Assembly: GCA_034336665.1 (NCBI GenBank)
Contig: CM067588.1
Location: 5,830,655 to 5,894,654, forward strand
DNA length: 64,000 bases
Origin: Luscinia megarhynchos
Lineage: Eukaryota > Chordata > Aves > Passeriformes > Turdidae
Reading direction: 5' to 3'
In this document: positions 46,010-54,576 of the stretch, in pieces
Layout: each line of letters opens with the position of its first letter
How positions within the stretch are numbered: the first letter of the stretch is position 1
The notes under the pieces: model-generated
Seen by the model: only the letters and a program-made list of their open reading frames with translations
Database searches by the model: none
What the model was told of the DNA's origin: nothing
Translations under genes and position numbers: made by a program

Positions 46010-46330
46010 AGCAGCGTTCGGTGCCTAACGGGGCTGTAAGGGAGCTGAAGAGGGGTTTTGGATATGGACATGGAGTGACAGGACTGGGGGAATGGCTTTA
46101 AACGAGAGCAGGGCAGGTTTATATCGGCTATTAGGAAGAAATTGTTCCCTGTGAGGGCGGGGAGGCGCTGGCACAGCGTTCCCAGAGCAGCTGTGGCTGC
46201 TCCATCCCTGGCAGTGCCCAAGGCCAGGCTGGGCAGGGCTTGGAGCCACCTGGGATAGTGGAAGGTGTCCCTGCCACGGCCGGGGTGGGATGCATCAGAT
46301 TTAAAGTCCTTTTGAACCCGAACCATCTGT
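46010..46330 (+). mobile_element. CR1 LINE 3' tail (sense) in EIF2D intron 1
   Basis: Reads TATTAGGAAGAAATTGTTCC, GAGGCGCTGGCACAGCGTTC, CATCCCTGGCAGTGCCCAAG and a terminal ATTCTCTAATTCTTT that resembles the CR1 3' microsatellite. Confidence 0.88.
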
Positions 46331-46804
46331 AATTCTCTAATTCTTTATGTGCCTGAGCAGTGATGCTGGGCTGACCTGATTGTTCAGGTTCACTGGACAC
46401 TGCTGTGAATGACCACAGCCCCCCTGTGCTGGTCACTGGGGCTTCAACTTCAATTAAAACTGGGGGATAGGGAAATCTGGCTGTCCCCTGCTCCAGCTGT
46501 GGGTGACAGGCTGGGCAGAGCCAGCATGGCACTGCCAGGCTGAAATCACAGCACAGAACAGAGGCACAGGCAGCAAACAGAACTGAAGGCAGATGTTGAA
46601 GGAAGATAGGAGCAGGGCAAGTATATTCAGCCTTTTCCTGGTGTTCTTACATCATTTGTAAACTCAGGCACAGATGCTTCAAATTGTCTCCTGTGAAAGG
46701 TGGGAATTTCAGGAACAGCCAACAAACCAGTAACAGCAGATGTGGGAATTAGTTTGAGGGAAGGCCCAGACAGCTTTGTAACACATTTGGGGTTTTATCA
46801 TCAG

Positions 46805-46995
46805 GAGGAAGCTGCGAAGCGAGGTGGCAGCAGCCTTCCCCACCCTGAGCACTGAACAGCTGGCTGAGTTGGTTCCAAACAAGGAGGAGCTCAATGTCAT
46901 CAAAATCCACTCTCACAAAGGGGAGGCCATCACTGTTTACATGAACCACAGGAACCCAATACTGTTTGAAGTTGAGAAAGTTCTGTATCCAACAG
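46805..46995 (+). CDS. EIF2D: EIF2D coding exon 2
   Basis: Acceptor TCATCAG|G, donor ACAG|GTAGGG. Encodes R-KLRSEVAAAFPTLS through NPILFEVEKVLYPT, the N-terminal MCT-1-like domain. It starts with the last base of a codon, which fixes the expected phase of exon 1. Confidence 0.95.
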
Positions 46996-47224
46996 GTAGG
47001 GGGAAGGGGCTGGAGTAATCCTCCCTCTCTGCTTACCTTCCCAGTTAATTATTGTGGTGCTGTTTTGGTTTTATATTTCTTTATTATTCAGTTAAGTGTT
47101 TTATTATCCAGTTAAGTTTAATCTGTGATTATCCAAGGAGAGTTTTGTCTTAAAGATTAAAAGAAACAACAGCTAGAAATGTTCTTAATGATGCATTTTT
47201 AACTTTACTTCTGTTTTGGGACAG

Positions 47225-47308
47225 TGTACACTCTGTGGGTGTACCCAGACCTTCTCCCTGCCTTTGCAACATGGCCCCCAGTGCTACAGAAACTTGCAGG
47301 AGGAGCAG
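47225..47308 (+). CDS. EIF2D: EIF2D coding exon 3
   Basis: Acceptor GGGACAG|TG, donor GCAG|GTAAGA. Encodes VYTLWVYPDLLPAFATWPP and VLQKLAGGA, the linker into the PUA domain; highly similar to mammals. Confidence 0.96.
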
Positions 47309-49202
47309 GTAAGAGAACTTTGTCCCTTTGCAAAAAGGAGTTGCCTTCAGGGCTTTTTAGGTGTTTTCTTCACAGTGGCAAAAATGTACCTGAAACAAGT
47401 AGAAGGAATGACTCAAAAATAATTTGTGGTGGTGTCCTAAGAAGGAAATAAACCAGCTGTAAAAAGAGTTTGTGAATGAAAGAAAGTCGGTGGAGCTGTT
47501 TAAATGCAGTGACTGCTCCATGTGGGAGGCTCAGATTTGGAGATTCCTTCTCAGGGAGATGAGCAGCCCTGAACTGGGACACAGAGCTGCCCGTGCCATT
47601 GCTCTGTCCCTTTTGAAAGTTCCTTTGCTGCCACCCTGTTTCCTGTCAGTGCCCAGGTGAACAAGCTCATCCTGTGGATAAAAAGGGAGTTTATTTTGGA
47701 AGCTACAGTGCAATCACTGTCTGCCAAAGTGTGGATTGTGCAGGTGAGGTTGGAGCTGAATTCCTGGGTTACTGGCTCTACCAGCTCATTATGGATCAAG
47801 ACTAACAGGAAAGGAGTCTGTTTTCTGGAACCTGCTTTGGATGCAGCTCAGACTCAGGAGAATCAGCTCATTATAAACTTTAAATTGCTGAACTGCTCAA
47901 GCAGAAAAAGATTAAATTGCAGCTGCTGCAGCCTTGTTCTCTACCTGGCAGTGCTCAGGTAGGAAGGGATGTGTTTTTCCATGAGACAGGTGTAAAGTGG
48001 GACTCAGGTCTCCCAGCTTTGTTTGCTTTTGGGGAAAATAAAGTGCTTGGGTGTGTAGCTGTGATACACATCACAGCCTTGCTGCTGACTGGAAATGACC
48101 CAGTTTCTGGGGAAAAAGACTTGCTAGTGGGGAAGGGCATTGATGAAAGAGGCCTGTGGGTCATTCATCGCCCCTGGCAACCAGAGCACCTCTGTGCAGG
48201 ATGCAGAGATAAGGAGCTGCCCAGGAGACAATGGCCACAAAGGCAGGGCAGAGGTAGAGCCACTGCTCAGAAGGCAAAGGCACAGGCTGTCCAGTGCTGC
48301 ACATGGAGGAGATTCAGTTCCTAAAAGCAGCAGTTTTGGGATATCTCTCATGAATTCAAATACCTGCTGTCTGCCCTGGTAATTTACATAATTTAATGCT
48401 CACATTAAGGCCTTTGGTGGGATTTCTGTCCCCAGCCACGTGGGGCTCTGGTGGCAATGCAGAGTTTAATTTAAAATTAAATTCATCAATTTATCTATTG
48501 ATAAAAATAGTTGTGGCAGTGAATAGGAGGAAGAATCTTGGCTTTTTCAGCTTCCCTATTAAAAAAGAAAAGTGTGAGTGAGATTCCTGCACAACCAAGC
48601 CCTGGAACAGCTCAGTCCAGGAGTCTGGACAGCAGGTACAGTTCCCATCATTTGGGGATGACAATGTGCCACACCTGCAGCATGGAAAGTTCTGCTTTGC
48701 TCACATCCCTGATGTAGGAAGCAAAAAGAAGTTCCTGTCCAAAATAGCAGGGAGGCAGCTCCCTGAGCATTCCCAGCTGGCTGCAGCTGATGTGGCACAT
48801 TTGGGAGGGATGGAGCAGCAGTTGCAGCTTTGAGGCACTTCCCTCTCCAGGGAAACAGCTGCTGGGAAGGGGGAGAGTAAATGGGTAATTCCTGATACTT
48901 CTCCTTGTTCCTTTCCCTTCCCCTGCCATGAATGAGGAGTGGTGTTTGGAACAGCCTCTCAGGTCTGACAGGGCTGAGCAAGCTTCACTCCCCTGCAGCT
49001 TTTGGGATGTGCCCAGCTCCCTTTTGGATTGGAGCCCGACTCCACGGGGGAAAAGCGCTGCCTTAGGAGGAGAAATAGAGACTCCTGCTGTCCCTGGCGT
49101 GTGCTCAGCTCGTGTTTTCGCTGAGTAACGGGAGGGAGGGGGCGGAGGAGGCGGTGCCTGAGCGTTTCATTGAGAAATGGATGCGCTCCATTCTTCCCGC
49201 AG

Positions 49203-49293
49203 ACCTGATGCTGCCAGGAGTTGTGGTGCCACCTTCTGGCCTCCCTCAAGTGCAACGGGGCACGCTCTGTGCTGTCACCCTGCTGGGAAACAG
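49203..49293 (+). CDS. EIF2D: EIF2D coding exon 4
   Basis: Acceptor CCCGCAG|AC, donor ACAG|GTACAG. Encodes DLMLPGVVVPPSGLPQVQRG and TLCAVTLLGNR, the first part of the PUA domain. Intron 3 (47309-49202) contains no recognised gene. Confidence 0.95.
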
Positions 49294-49865
49294 GTACAGC
49301 GGATTCTCCAGCCCAGAACCTGTCCAGAAACTAAAAATGAAGTGAAAGGTTTGCAGGAAATCAAAGCAGAAGTGTTGGCGTGCATTTGATGCACTGGGAA
49401 CCTCAGCAGTCAAAAATACAGCAGGAAAAAAATCTTAATTTTCTGGGTTAGGATATCTTTGAGCTGAGGTGGGAAATTTTTGTAAATTGGTTCTTTTGGA
49501 CCAATTTTTTTAACAAAAGATTGTTGTATTCTGCACGATTTTCTTTGTGTCTGTGTGGAAATTCTGAATGAAGGAGTGCTGAAGCCATTGGTTTTCTCTC
49601 TCTGCTGGTCTCTTCCGGCAGTGCATGTGCTTCTGGTAATTTAATAAAAGCAAGACTGTCACTGCACAGCCTTCACTTCATCCAGGCTGCAGTTATCCTC
49701 AGGATTCTTTGGAAAACCTCACATACCAGAAGGATAACCAGGAAACATGTAGATGCTTGAAAAAACCCAGTTTGTAAAGAGCAAGGACATTGTAAAAGAA
49801 ACTCAATCTAACAATAGCACAGCATGTTTGTGTTGTCCTGCTCCAACATCCCCTTCTTTTCCCAG

Positions 49866-49973
49866 AGCTCCTGTGGCAGTTGGAGTTGCCACCATGTCCA
49901 CAGAGGAGATGCTGGCTGCTGGAATGAAAGGGAAGGGCTTTGCTGTGCTGCACACTCATCTGGATCACCTCTG
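49866..49973 (+). CDS. EIF2D: EIF2D coding exon 5
   Basis: Acceptor TTCCCAG|A, donor CTCTG|GTGGGT. Encodes APVAVGVATMSTEEML through GFAVLHTHLDHLW, completing the PUA domain. The donor at 49974 is chosen because using the next GT would put a stop in exon 6. Confidence 0.94.
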
Positions 49974-50270
49974 GTGGGTACCTGCCAGGCCTTGGGGAAC
50001 ATGTGCAACAAATCTTATGTGTTCATGAAATCCAAATCTGTGCCCCACTAAGACTGATCTGTCAGGCCAACTTACTGAATTATTTGGGTGCAGCTTAGAT
50101 AGGGCCTTTACTTAGAATTTATGTAAATTAAGTAAATTTTACAGTTCAGAGATTTCAGAAGAAGACCCATGCAGGTGCCAGTGCCTTTATTCAGGGTAAC
50201 ATCTGTTCACTGTCCTGTGGTTCAAAGCAGCAAAAAGAAAGCTGTGCTCTGCTTTTTCTTCCTTTTGTAG

Positions 50271-50539
50271 GGAATATGGTGACAAATCTTCTCCTCCTAC
50301 CTTAGCTCCCTTGGAAGCAGATTGTGCTGCAGAGGAGGGTCCTGGAGATGAGGAGGAGCTGCAGGGGAAGGAGCCTGGGCCACAGCAGCACGTGGACATC
50401 AGGGATTTGAGCCTGAAGGACAGAGACACTTGTGCAGAGCTGGGGAAGGAGGAGCTCCCTGAGAACAGAGCTGCAGAACCAGCTGAGGGTGGCAGCATGG
50501 AGGAGCAGCAGGAGGCTGAGGACAGCAGGACCCCACAAG
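50271..50539 (+). CDS. EIF2D: EIF2D coding exon 6 (acidic linker)
   Basis: Acceptor TTTTGTAG|G, donor CAAG|GTATTT. Begins EYGDKSSPPTLAPLEAD and continues into a Glu-, Gly- and Gln-rich, poorly conserved stretch with many acidic residues. The length differs from mammals and the frame is open throughout. Confidence 0.93.
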
Positions 50540-50634
50540 GTATTTTGGGATCCCAGTGAAACCAACCCATTTGCACCTTAGGTTTGCTGAAGCCCACAGA
50601 ACTCACTGCCTACCTGTCCTTTTCTCTCCTGCAG

Positions 50635-50752
50635 AGCAAATGGATGCACTGTTTCATCAGTGCTTTTTCCATGCCTTAAAATGCAAAGTAAAGAAGTCAG
50701 ATCTCCCTCTGCTCACCAGCACATTTCTAGGCAGCCACATGGTCTCCTGCTG
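50635..50752 (+). CDS. EIF2D: EIF2D coding exon 7
   Basis: Acceptor CCTGCAG|AG, donor TGCTG|GTACGT. Encodes EQMDALFHQCFFHALKCKVK and KSDLPLLTSTFLGSHMVSC, the first part of the winged-helix region. Confidence 0.95.
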
Positions 50753-51234
50753 GTACGTGGGAAGGAGATGGAATTGGGATTTGCATGCTGGGATTTGGTC
50801 TTTAAAACCTGGAGGTTGTGTGGGATATTTAGGAAGAAGGCTTTGAGTGAAAAATAAAATCCAGTTCTTAAGTTAAACTCACTTCTGCCATCTCACACTT
50901 TGATCAAATACAATTCCTATATTAAATATATTAAAATCCTTGCATTAAATTTGGATGTAAGGATTGTCCAGGCCTGGATTTGCACTTTGGAGCCAACTTG
51001 ACTTGGCTGACATTGGTTTTACCATGGTTTAACCATCTCAGTGGCTGCTTGCCTGCCCACAAGAACATCAGCACTAATTTCACTCATCACATTCTATTTA
51101 TCAGCTTTGGAGTAATTCTTTCTCTGTGTGATTTGTATTCCCACTGTTAAGAAACTTCTAACATAAGTAGCAAGATTTAAGAAAAAATGAAAGGTGACTT
51201 ACAACTAAAGAACTTTTAAAAAATCCATTTATAG

Positions 51235-51280
51235 CCCTGCTGGAAAACAACTGGACATAAAGAAATCAAGCTATAAGAAG
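51235..51280 (+). CDS. EIF2D: EIF2D coding exon 8
   Basis: A 46-base exon, too short to stand out as an open frame. Acceptor TTTATAG|C, donor AAGAAG|GTGAGA. Encodes C-PAGKQLDIKKSSYKK, matching the conserved LDIKKSSYKK motif. Confidence 0.95.
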
Positions 51281-51411
51281 GTGAGATTTTTCTGTTGGTT
51301 TGAATGATTTTGTTTGAATTAATTTTAATAAGAAACAGAGGAAGAAAAAAAAGTTTAAAACACAAGAGTAGGAGTTTAAAATCCTTGACTCCACATTTCT
51401 GCTTGCTTCAG

Positions 51412-51515
51412 TTCTCTAAATTCCTGCAATGCATGCAGCACCAGAGGATCTTACAAGTGAAGGAGCTGAGCAAGGGTGTGGAGAGCATCGTGGATGTGGA
51501 CTGGAAACACCCAGA
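51412..51515 (+). CDS. EIF2D: EIF2D coding exon 9
   Basis: Acceptor GCTTCAG|TTC, donor CCAGA|GTATGT. Encodes FSKFLQCMQHQRILQVKE and LSKGVESIVDVDWKHP; strongly conserved. Confidence 0.96.
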
Positions 51516-51618
51516 GTATGTAGAATATCAGGGTTTTTAAAAGAGCTGGGAGTCTCTGAAAGAAGGGAGTGCAATCTGCTGCTTCCCTTTTACTCACACC
51601 AAACAATTCTTGTGGCAG

Positions 51619-51777
51619 CATTAAAGCATTTGCAGTGCCTGAAGGATTTTCCTCGGCCTCTGCTGCCCAAGACAGCAAAAGTGAAGACAGAGAACAAGTG
51701 TACCATGCTCCTGAAATCATTCCACTCTATGGGGTCTCCACAAAAATGATCCCCCTCTTTCAGGAATCTGGACACAG
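51619..51777 (+). CDS. EIF2D: EIF2D coding exon 10
   Basis: Acceptor GTGGCAG|C, donor CACAG|GTAAGC. Encodes D-IKAFAVPEGFSSAS, a short variable part, then YHAPEIIPLYGVSTKM and IPLFQESGH. Confidence 0.95.
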
Positions 51778-51889
51778 GTAAGCACAAAAAAAATAAATAT
51801 TGAGACCAACAAAACTGCAGTTCTGTTTCTCTCTTAGTGCCAGAACCCAACACCCAAATACTTGAGTTAAAAATTGTCTTTGTCTTCAG

Positions 51890-51979
51890 AAAAGGCAGCA
51901 TCCTCTCAAGCAGTGAGGTGAGAAATATCATCATTAACTATGTGAAGAGTAACGAGTTGGTTGATGAAACAAACAAAAA
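51890..51979 (+). CDS. EIF2D: EIF2D coding exon 11
   Basis: Acceptor GTCTTCAG|A, donor AAAAA|GTGAGT. Encodes KGSILSSSEVRNIIINYVKS and NELVDETNK, part of the SWIB-like fold. Confidence 0.95.
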
Positions 51980-52085
51980 GTGAGTACAGGTGGAATTTTC
52001 CCTGCCCTGCTTTCACAGGAGAGGCTGAAATTAGAGGAAAAAACAGTGACCTGGTTTGCTCCTTCTGTGTGCTTTTGTTTTGTAG

Positions 52086-52181
52086 CTTTGTAAAGGTGAA
52101 TGCCATTCTGTGTGACTGCCTGTTGGATAAATCAGAGCAGGATGAGATCTCACACCTTAAATGGGATGAACTCTTGAGCAG
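52086..52181 (+). CDS. EIF2D: EIF2D coding exon 12
   Basis: Acceptor TTTGTAG|C, donor AGCAG|GTGATC. Encodes NFVKVNAILCDCLLDKSEQD and EISHLKWDELLS. The 3' half of this exon and the start of the intron recur 153 bp downstream. Confidence 0.95.
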
Positions 52182-52378
52182 GTGATCCTTCTCTCAATAT
52201 CCCTTCCCAGAAGTGCACAGATTTATTGCCTGCAATCCAGCCCTGTGGTGGGAGCTGCCTGAGTTGTAATTTCCTGGAGATAAATGGGAACAAGATGAGA
52301 TCTCACCCCTTCAATGGCACAGCCTTTTGAGCAGGTGCTTGTTCTCACTATCCCTCCCCAGAGTGACACAGATTATTT
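52139..52378 (+). repeat. EIF2D: Tandem duplication of exon 12 3' part plus intron 12
   Basis: 52139-52226 and 52292-52378 align: GATGAGATCTCAC, TTGAGCAGGTG, a TTCTC-ACTATCCC-type tract, CCCAGAG and ACAGATT. The second copy keeps the reading frame open (DEISPLQWHSLLS) and keeps AGCAG|GT, but its first half has no obvious acceptor. The true exon 13 acceptor lies at the end of the second copy. Confidence 0.85.
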
Positions 52379-52387
52379 TATTTCCAG

Positions 52388-52508
52388 GTGCCTTGAACGA
52401 CTGCAGCCCTTACACCAGGTGACATTTTCTGGACAAGAACCTGTGGTGAGGAAAGGAAACATCGAGCCCATTGACATCAGCATAGCACAGAGATCATCAA
52501 ACAAGAAG
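52388..52508 (+). CDS. EIF2D: EIF2D coding exon 13
   Basis: Acceptor ATTTCCAG|G, donor AAGAAG|GTGAGA. Encodes R-CLERLQPLHQVTFSGQEP and VVRKGNIEPIDISIAQRSSN, entering the SUI1 domain. Confidence 0.95.
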
Positions 52509-52564
52509 GTGAGAAAAGAGAATTAAATGGGGGGGTGTTGAGCAGATGAGATCCCAGATCCTGA

Positions 52565-53496
52565 GGGCAGCTTTGGCAATCATCATTAAACCTCAGCTGT
52601 GACATTTCCTTACATTTCCAATAATTTTTAAATCTTAGCTGTGATGTTTCCAATCCTTATCAACTTGGAAGTGATGTTTCCAATCATTATTAACCCTTAG
52701 TAACATTTGCAATCCTTGTTAAACTGTCAGCAGTTATGTTTATAATCATTATTAACCCTTAGCAGTAATGTTTCCAGTAATTATTAAATCAATAGTGATG
52801 TTTCCAATCATCATTAAAGCCTCAGCAGTGACATTTCCAATTCTTGTTAATCCTTCAGCAGTGATACTTCCAATCATTATTAACTCTTAGCAGTGATGTT
52901 TCCACTCATCCTTTTGCAGTGATACATCCAATAATTTTTAACCTTGATCAGTGATGTTTCCAATCATTATTAACTCTCAGCAGTCATGTTTCCAATCATT
53001 ATTAACCCTTTAGCAGTGATGTCTCCAGTCCTTACTAAACCCTGAGCAGTGATGTTTCCAATCATTATTAACTGTTGTAGCAGTGATGTCTCCAGTCCTT
53101 GCTAAACCCTGAGCAGTGATGTTTCCAATCATTATTAACCCTTTAGCAGTGATACTACAGTTAATTTTAAGCCTTGAGCAGGTGATGTTTCCAATCATTA
53201 CCAGGTCAGCAGTGATGTTACCAATCATTATTAACCCCTTAGTAACATTTGCAATCCGTACTAAACTGTCAGCAGTGATGTTTCCAAGTGTTACTTACCC
53301 CTCAGCAGTGATATTTCCAGTCATTTTTAAATCTTGTAGCAGTGATGTTCCAATCCTTACTAAACCCTGAGCAGTGATGTTTCCAAGCATTATTAACCCC
53401 TTAGCAGTGATACTATTTTTAAGTCTTGAGCAGATGATGTTTCCAATCATTATTGACTCTCAGCAGTGATGTTTCCAATCATTATTAATCCCACAG
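52565..53496 (+). repeat. EIF2D: About 31-bp tandem array filling EIF2D intron 13
   Basis: Nearly thirty degenerate units of 26-36 bp with consensus GCAGTGATGTTTCCAATCAT and TATTAACCCTTA. The AT-rich units each contain a TATTAAC-like sequence followed by pyrimidines and AG. The last unit runs into the authentic acceptor of exon 14. Confidence 0.93.
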
Positions 53497-53672
53497 GTGA
53501 CAATTATCAAGAACCTTGAGCTGTATGGTCTGGACCCCCAGTGTGTGGCCAACACCCTCCAACAGAAGGTCCAAGCCAGTGCCACCATCAGCCCAGCACC
53601 AGGAGCCAAAGGACAGAGTCCAGGTCCAGATCCAAGGCAACCAAATCCATCATCTGGCCAAGATGCTGCTTG
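53497..53672 (+). CDS. EIF2D: EIF2D coding exon 14 (with apparent +1 insertion)
   Basis: Acceptor CCCACAG|GTG, donor GCTTG|GTAAGA. The first 38 codons encode VTIIKNLELYGLDPQCVANT through SPAPGAK. The conserved continuation DRVQVQIQGNQIHHLAKMLL is found one base later, so the second half is in the +1 frame because of one extra G in AAAGGACAG (53608-53616). As written, translation would add 20 unrelated residues and stop at a TGA formed across the exon 14/15 junction, losing the end of the SUI1 domain. Confidence 0.92.
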
Positions 53673-53758
53673 GTAAGAAGATTCTGGTTGCAGCAAAACT
53701 GTGATTTTCATTCTTGTTTAACTCCTCCTTAGCTGAGGTGATGTTGCTTGTGTTGCAG

Positions 53759-53829
53759 AAGAGTATCAGCTACCTCGGAAATACATCCAGGGCCTGGAGA
53801 AGGCTCCAAAGCTCAGCCACAGGAAGTAG
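53759..53829 (+). CDS. EIF2D: EIF2D coding exon 15 and stop
   Basis: Acceptor GTTGCAG|AA. Encodes E-EYQLPRKYIQGLEKAP and a basic end KLSHRK before TAG; this matches the conserved C-terminus and confirms the frame expected without the extra G of exon 14. Confidence 0.95.
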
Positions 53830-54030
53830 GAGAAAACCTGCAAGGATTGCTCTGCTCTCTTTATTGGTGGCAATGTTTGCTGCCAGCAAAGCAAGGATCA
53901 TGTACAGGCCCTGCTCATTCCAGAATGAGACCTGGATGTTTACAAGGTCTGCAATTCACCCAAATAATAATATTCCTCCAGGTGTTCATTTTTCATAAAA
54001 ATAAAAACCTGAATAAACCCCTTGGCTTTA
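53830..54030 (+). terminator. EIF2D: EIF2D 3' UTR and polyadenylation signals
   Basis: Two AATAAA hexamers at 54000-54005 and 54012-54017 lie about 170-190 bp after the stop codon, giving a short 3' UTR. Cleavage is expected near 54030. Confidence 0.75.
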
Positions 54031-54576
54031 TCCTTTTGTGGTTTTTCTCCTGGAAATTGATAGTGAACCACTGGATGCTGCAGTGGGTTTTGGGTAGTTT
54101 AACATTCTTGGTTTGCATCTTTGATCAAGGATGTGGAACAAACCTCCACTGAAATATGAGAAAAATACATTCCAGCACAATCCTGGGACAGTGCAGTGTG
54201 TTCTGCCATTGAGTAAAACCCATTCTGGTTTAGATTTTATCCTTTTAAACATTTCCAGGTATTGAAATCAGACATTTGAGCACTGAGAATGAGCTGTATT
54301 AGCTGGATTTCTGTAGTTTATATTCTTCTTATATATAAAAATACATTTTAATGTATGACACGAGCTGTAATTTATCACAGGTAGCAGTTCTGTCAGCCCC
54401 AGGTAAAAAATTAATGGAACACTTTAGTCAAGTCTTACAGGGGTGGATGTTCTTTAGGAAATTTAAATTCACTTCTAGGAAGGATTCCTGTATTTCCCTT
54501 TGAATTTAATCCACTGAAGTTCCATAGGAGGGGACCAGAAGAAGAAGGCCAAGAGATTTCTTTAATTACTGACAGT
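54031..54576. other. Spacer between converging EIF2D and RASSF5 3' ends
   Basis: AT-rich DNA of about 550 bp with TATATATAAAAATACA at about 54331; no gene or repeat recognised. Confidence 0.55.

Larger units (their letters stand above)
45723..53829 (+). other. EIF2D: EIF2D gene (eukaryotic translation initiation factor 2D, ligatin), whole span
   Basis: Fifteen coding exons, all with GT-AG borders, encode a protein of about 592 residues (mammalian 584) once two single-base disruptions are discounted. The domains in order are an N-terminal MCT-1-like region, PUA (about 93-175, exons 3-5), an acidic variable linker (exon 6), a winged-helix/SWIB-like region (exons 7-12) and the C-terminal SUI1 domain (about 495-575, exons 13-15). 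The factor delivers tRNA to the P site without GTP and takes part in reinitiation and 40S recycling in the cytoplasm. Exon 1 has one extra C at or near 45771 and exon 14 one extra G at 53611-53612. As written, the gene would give only a short peptide. It is divergent to DYRK3 and tail-to-tail with RASSF5. Confidence 0.95.
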
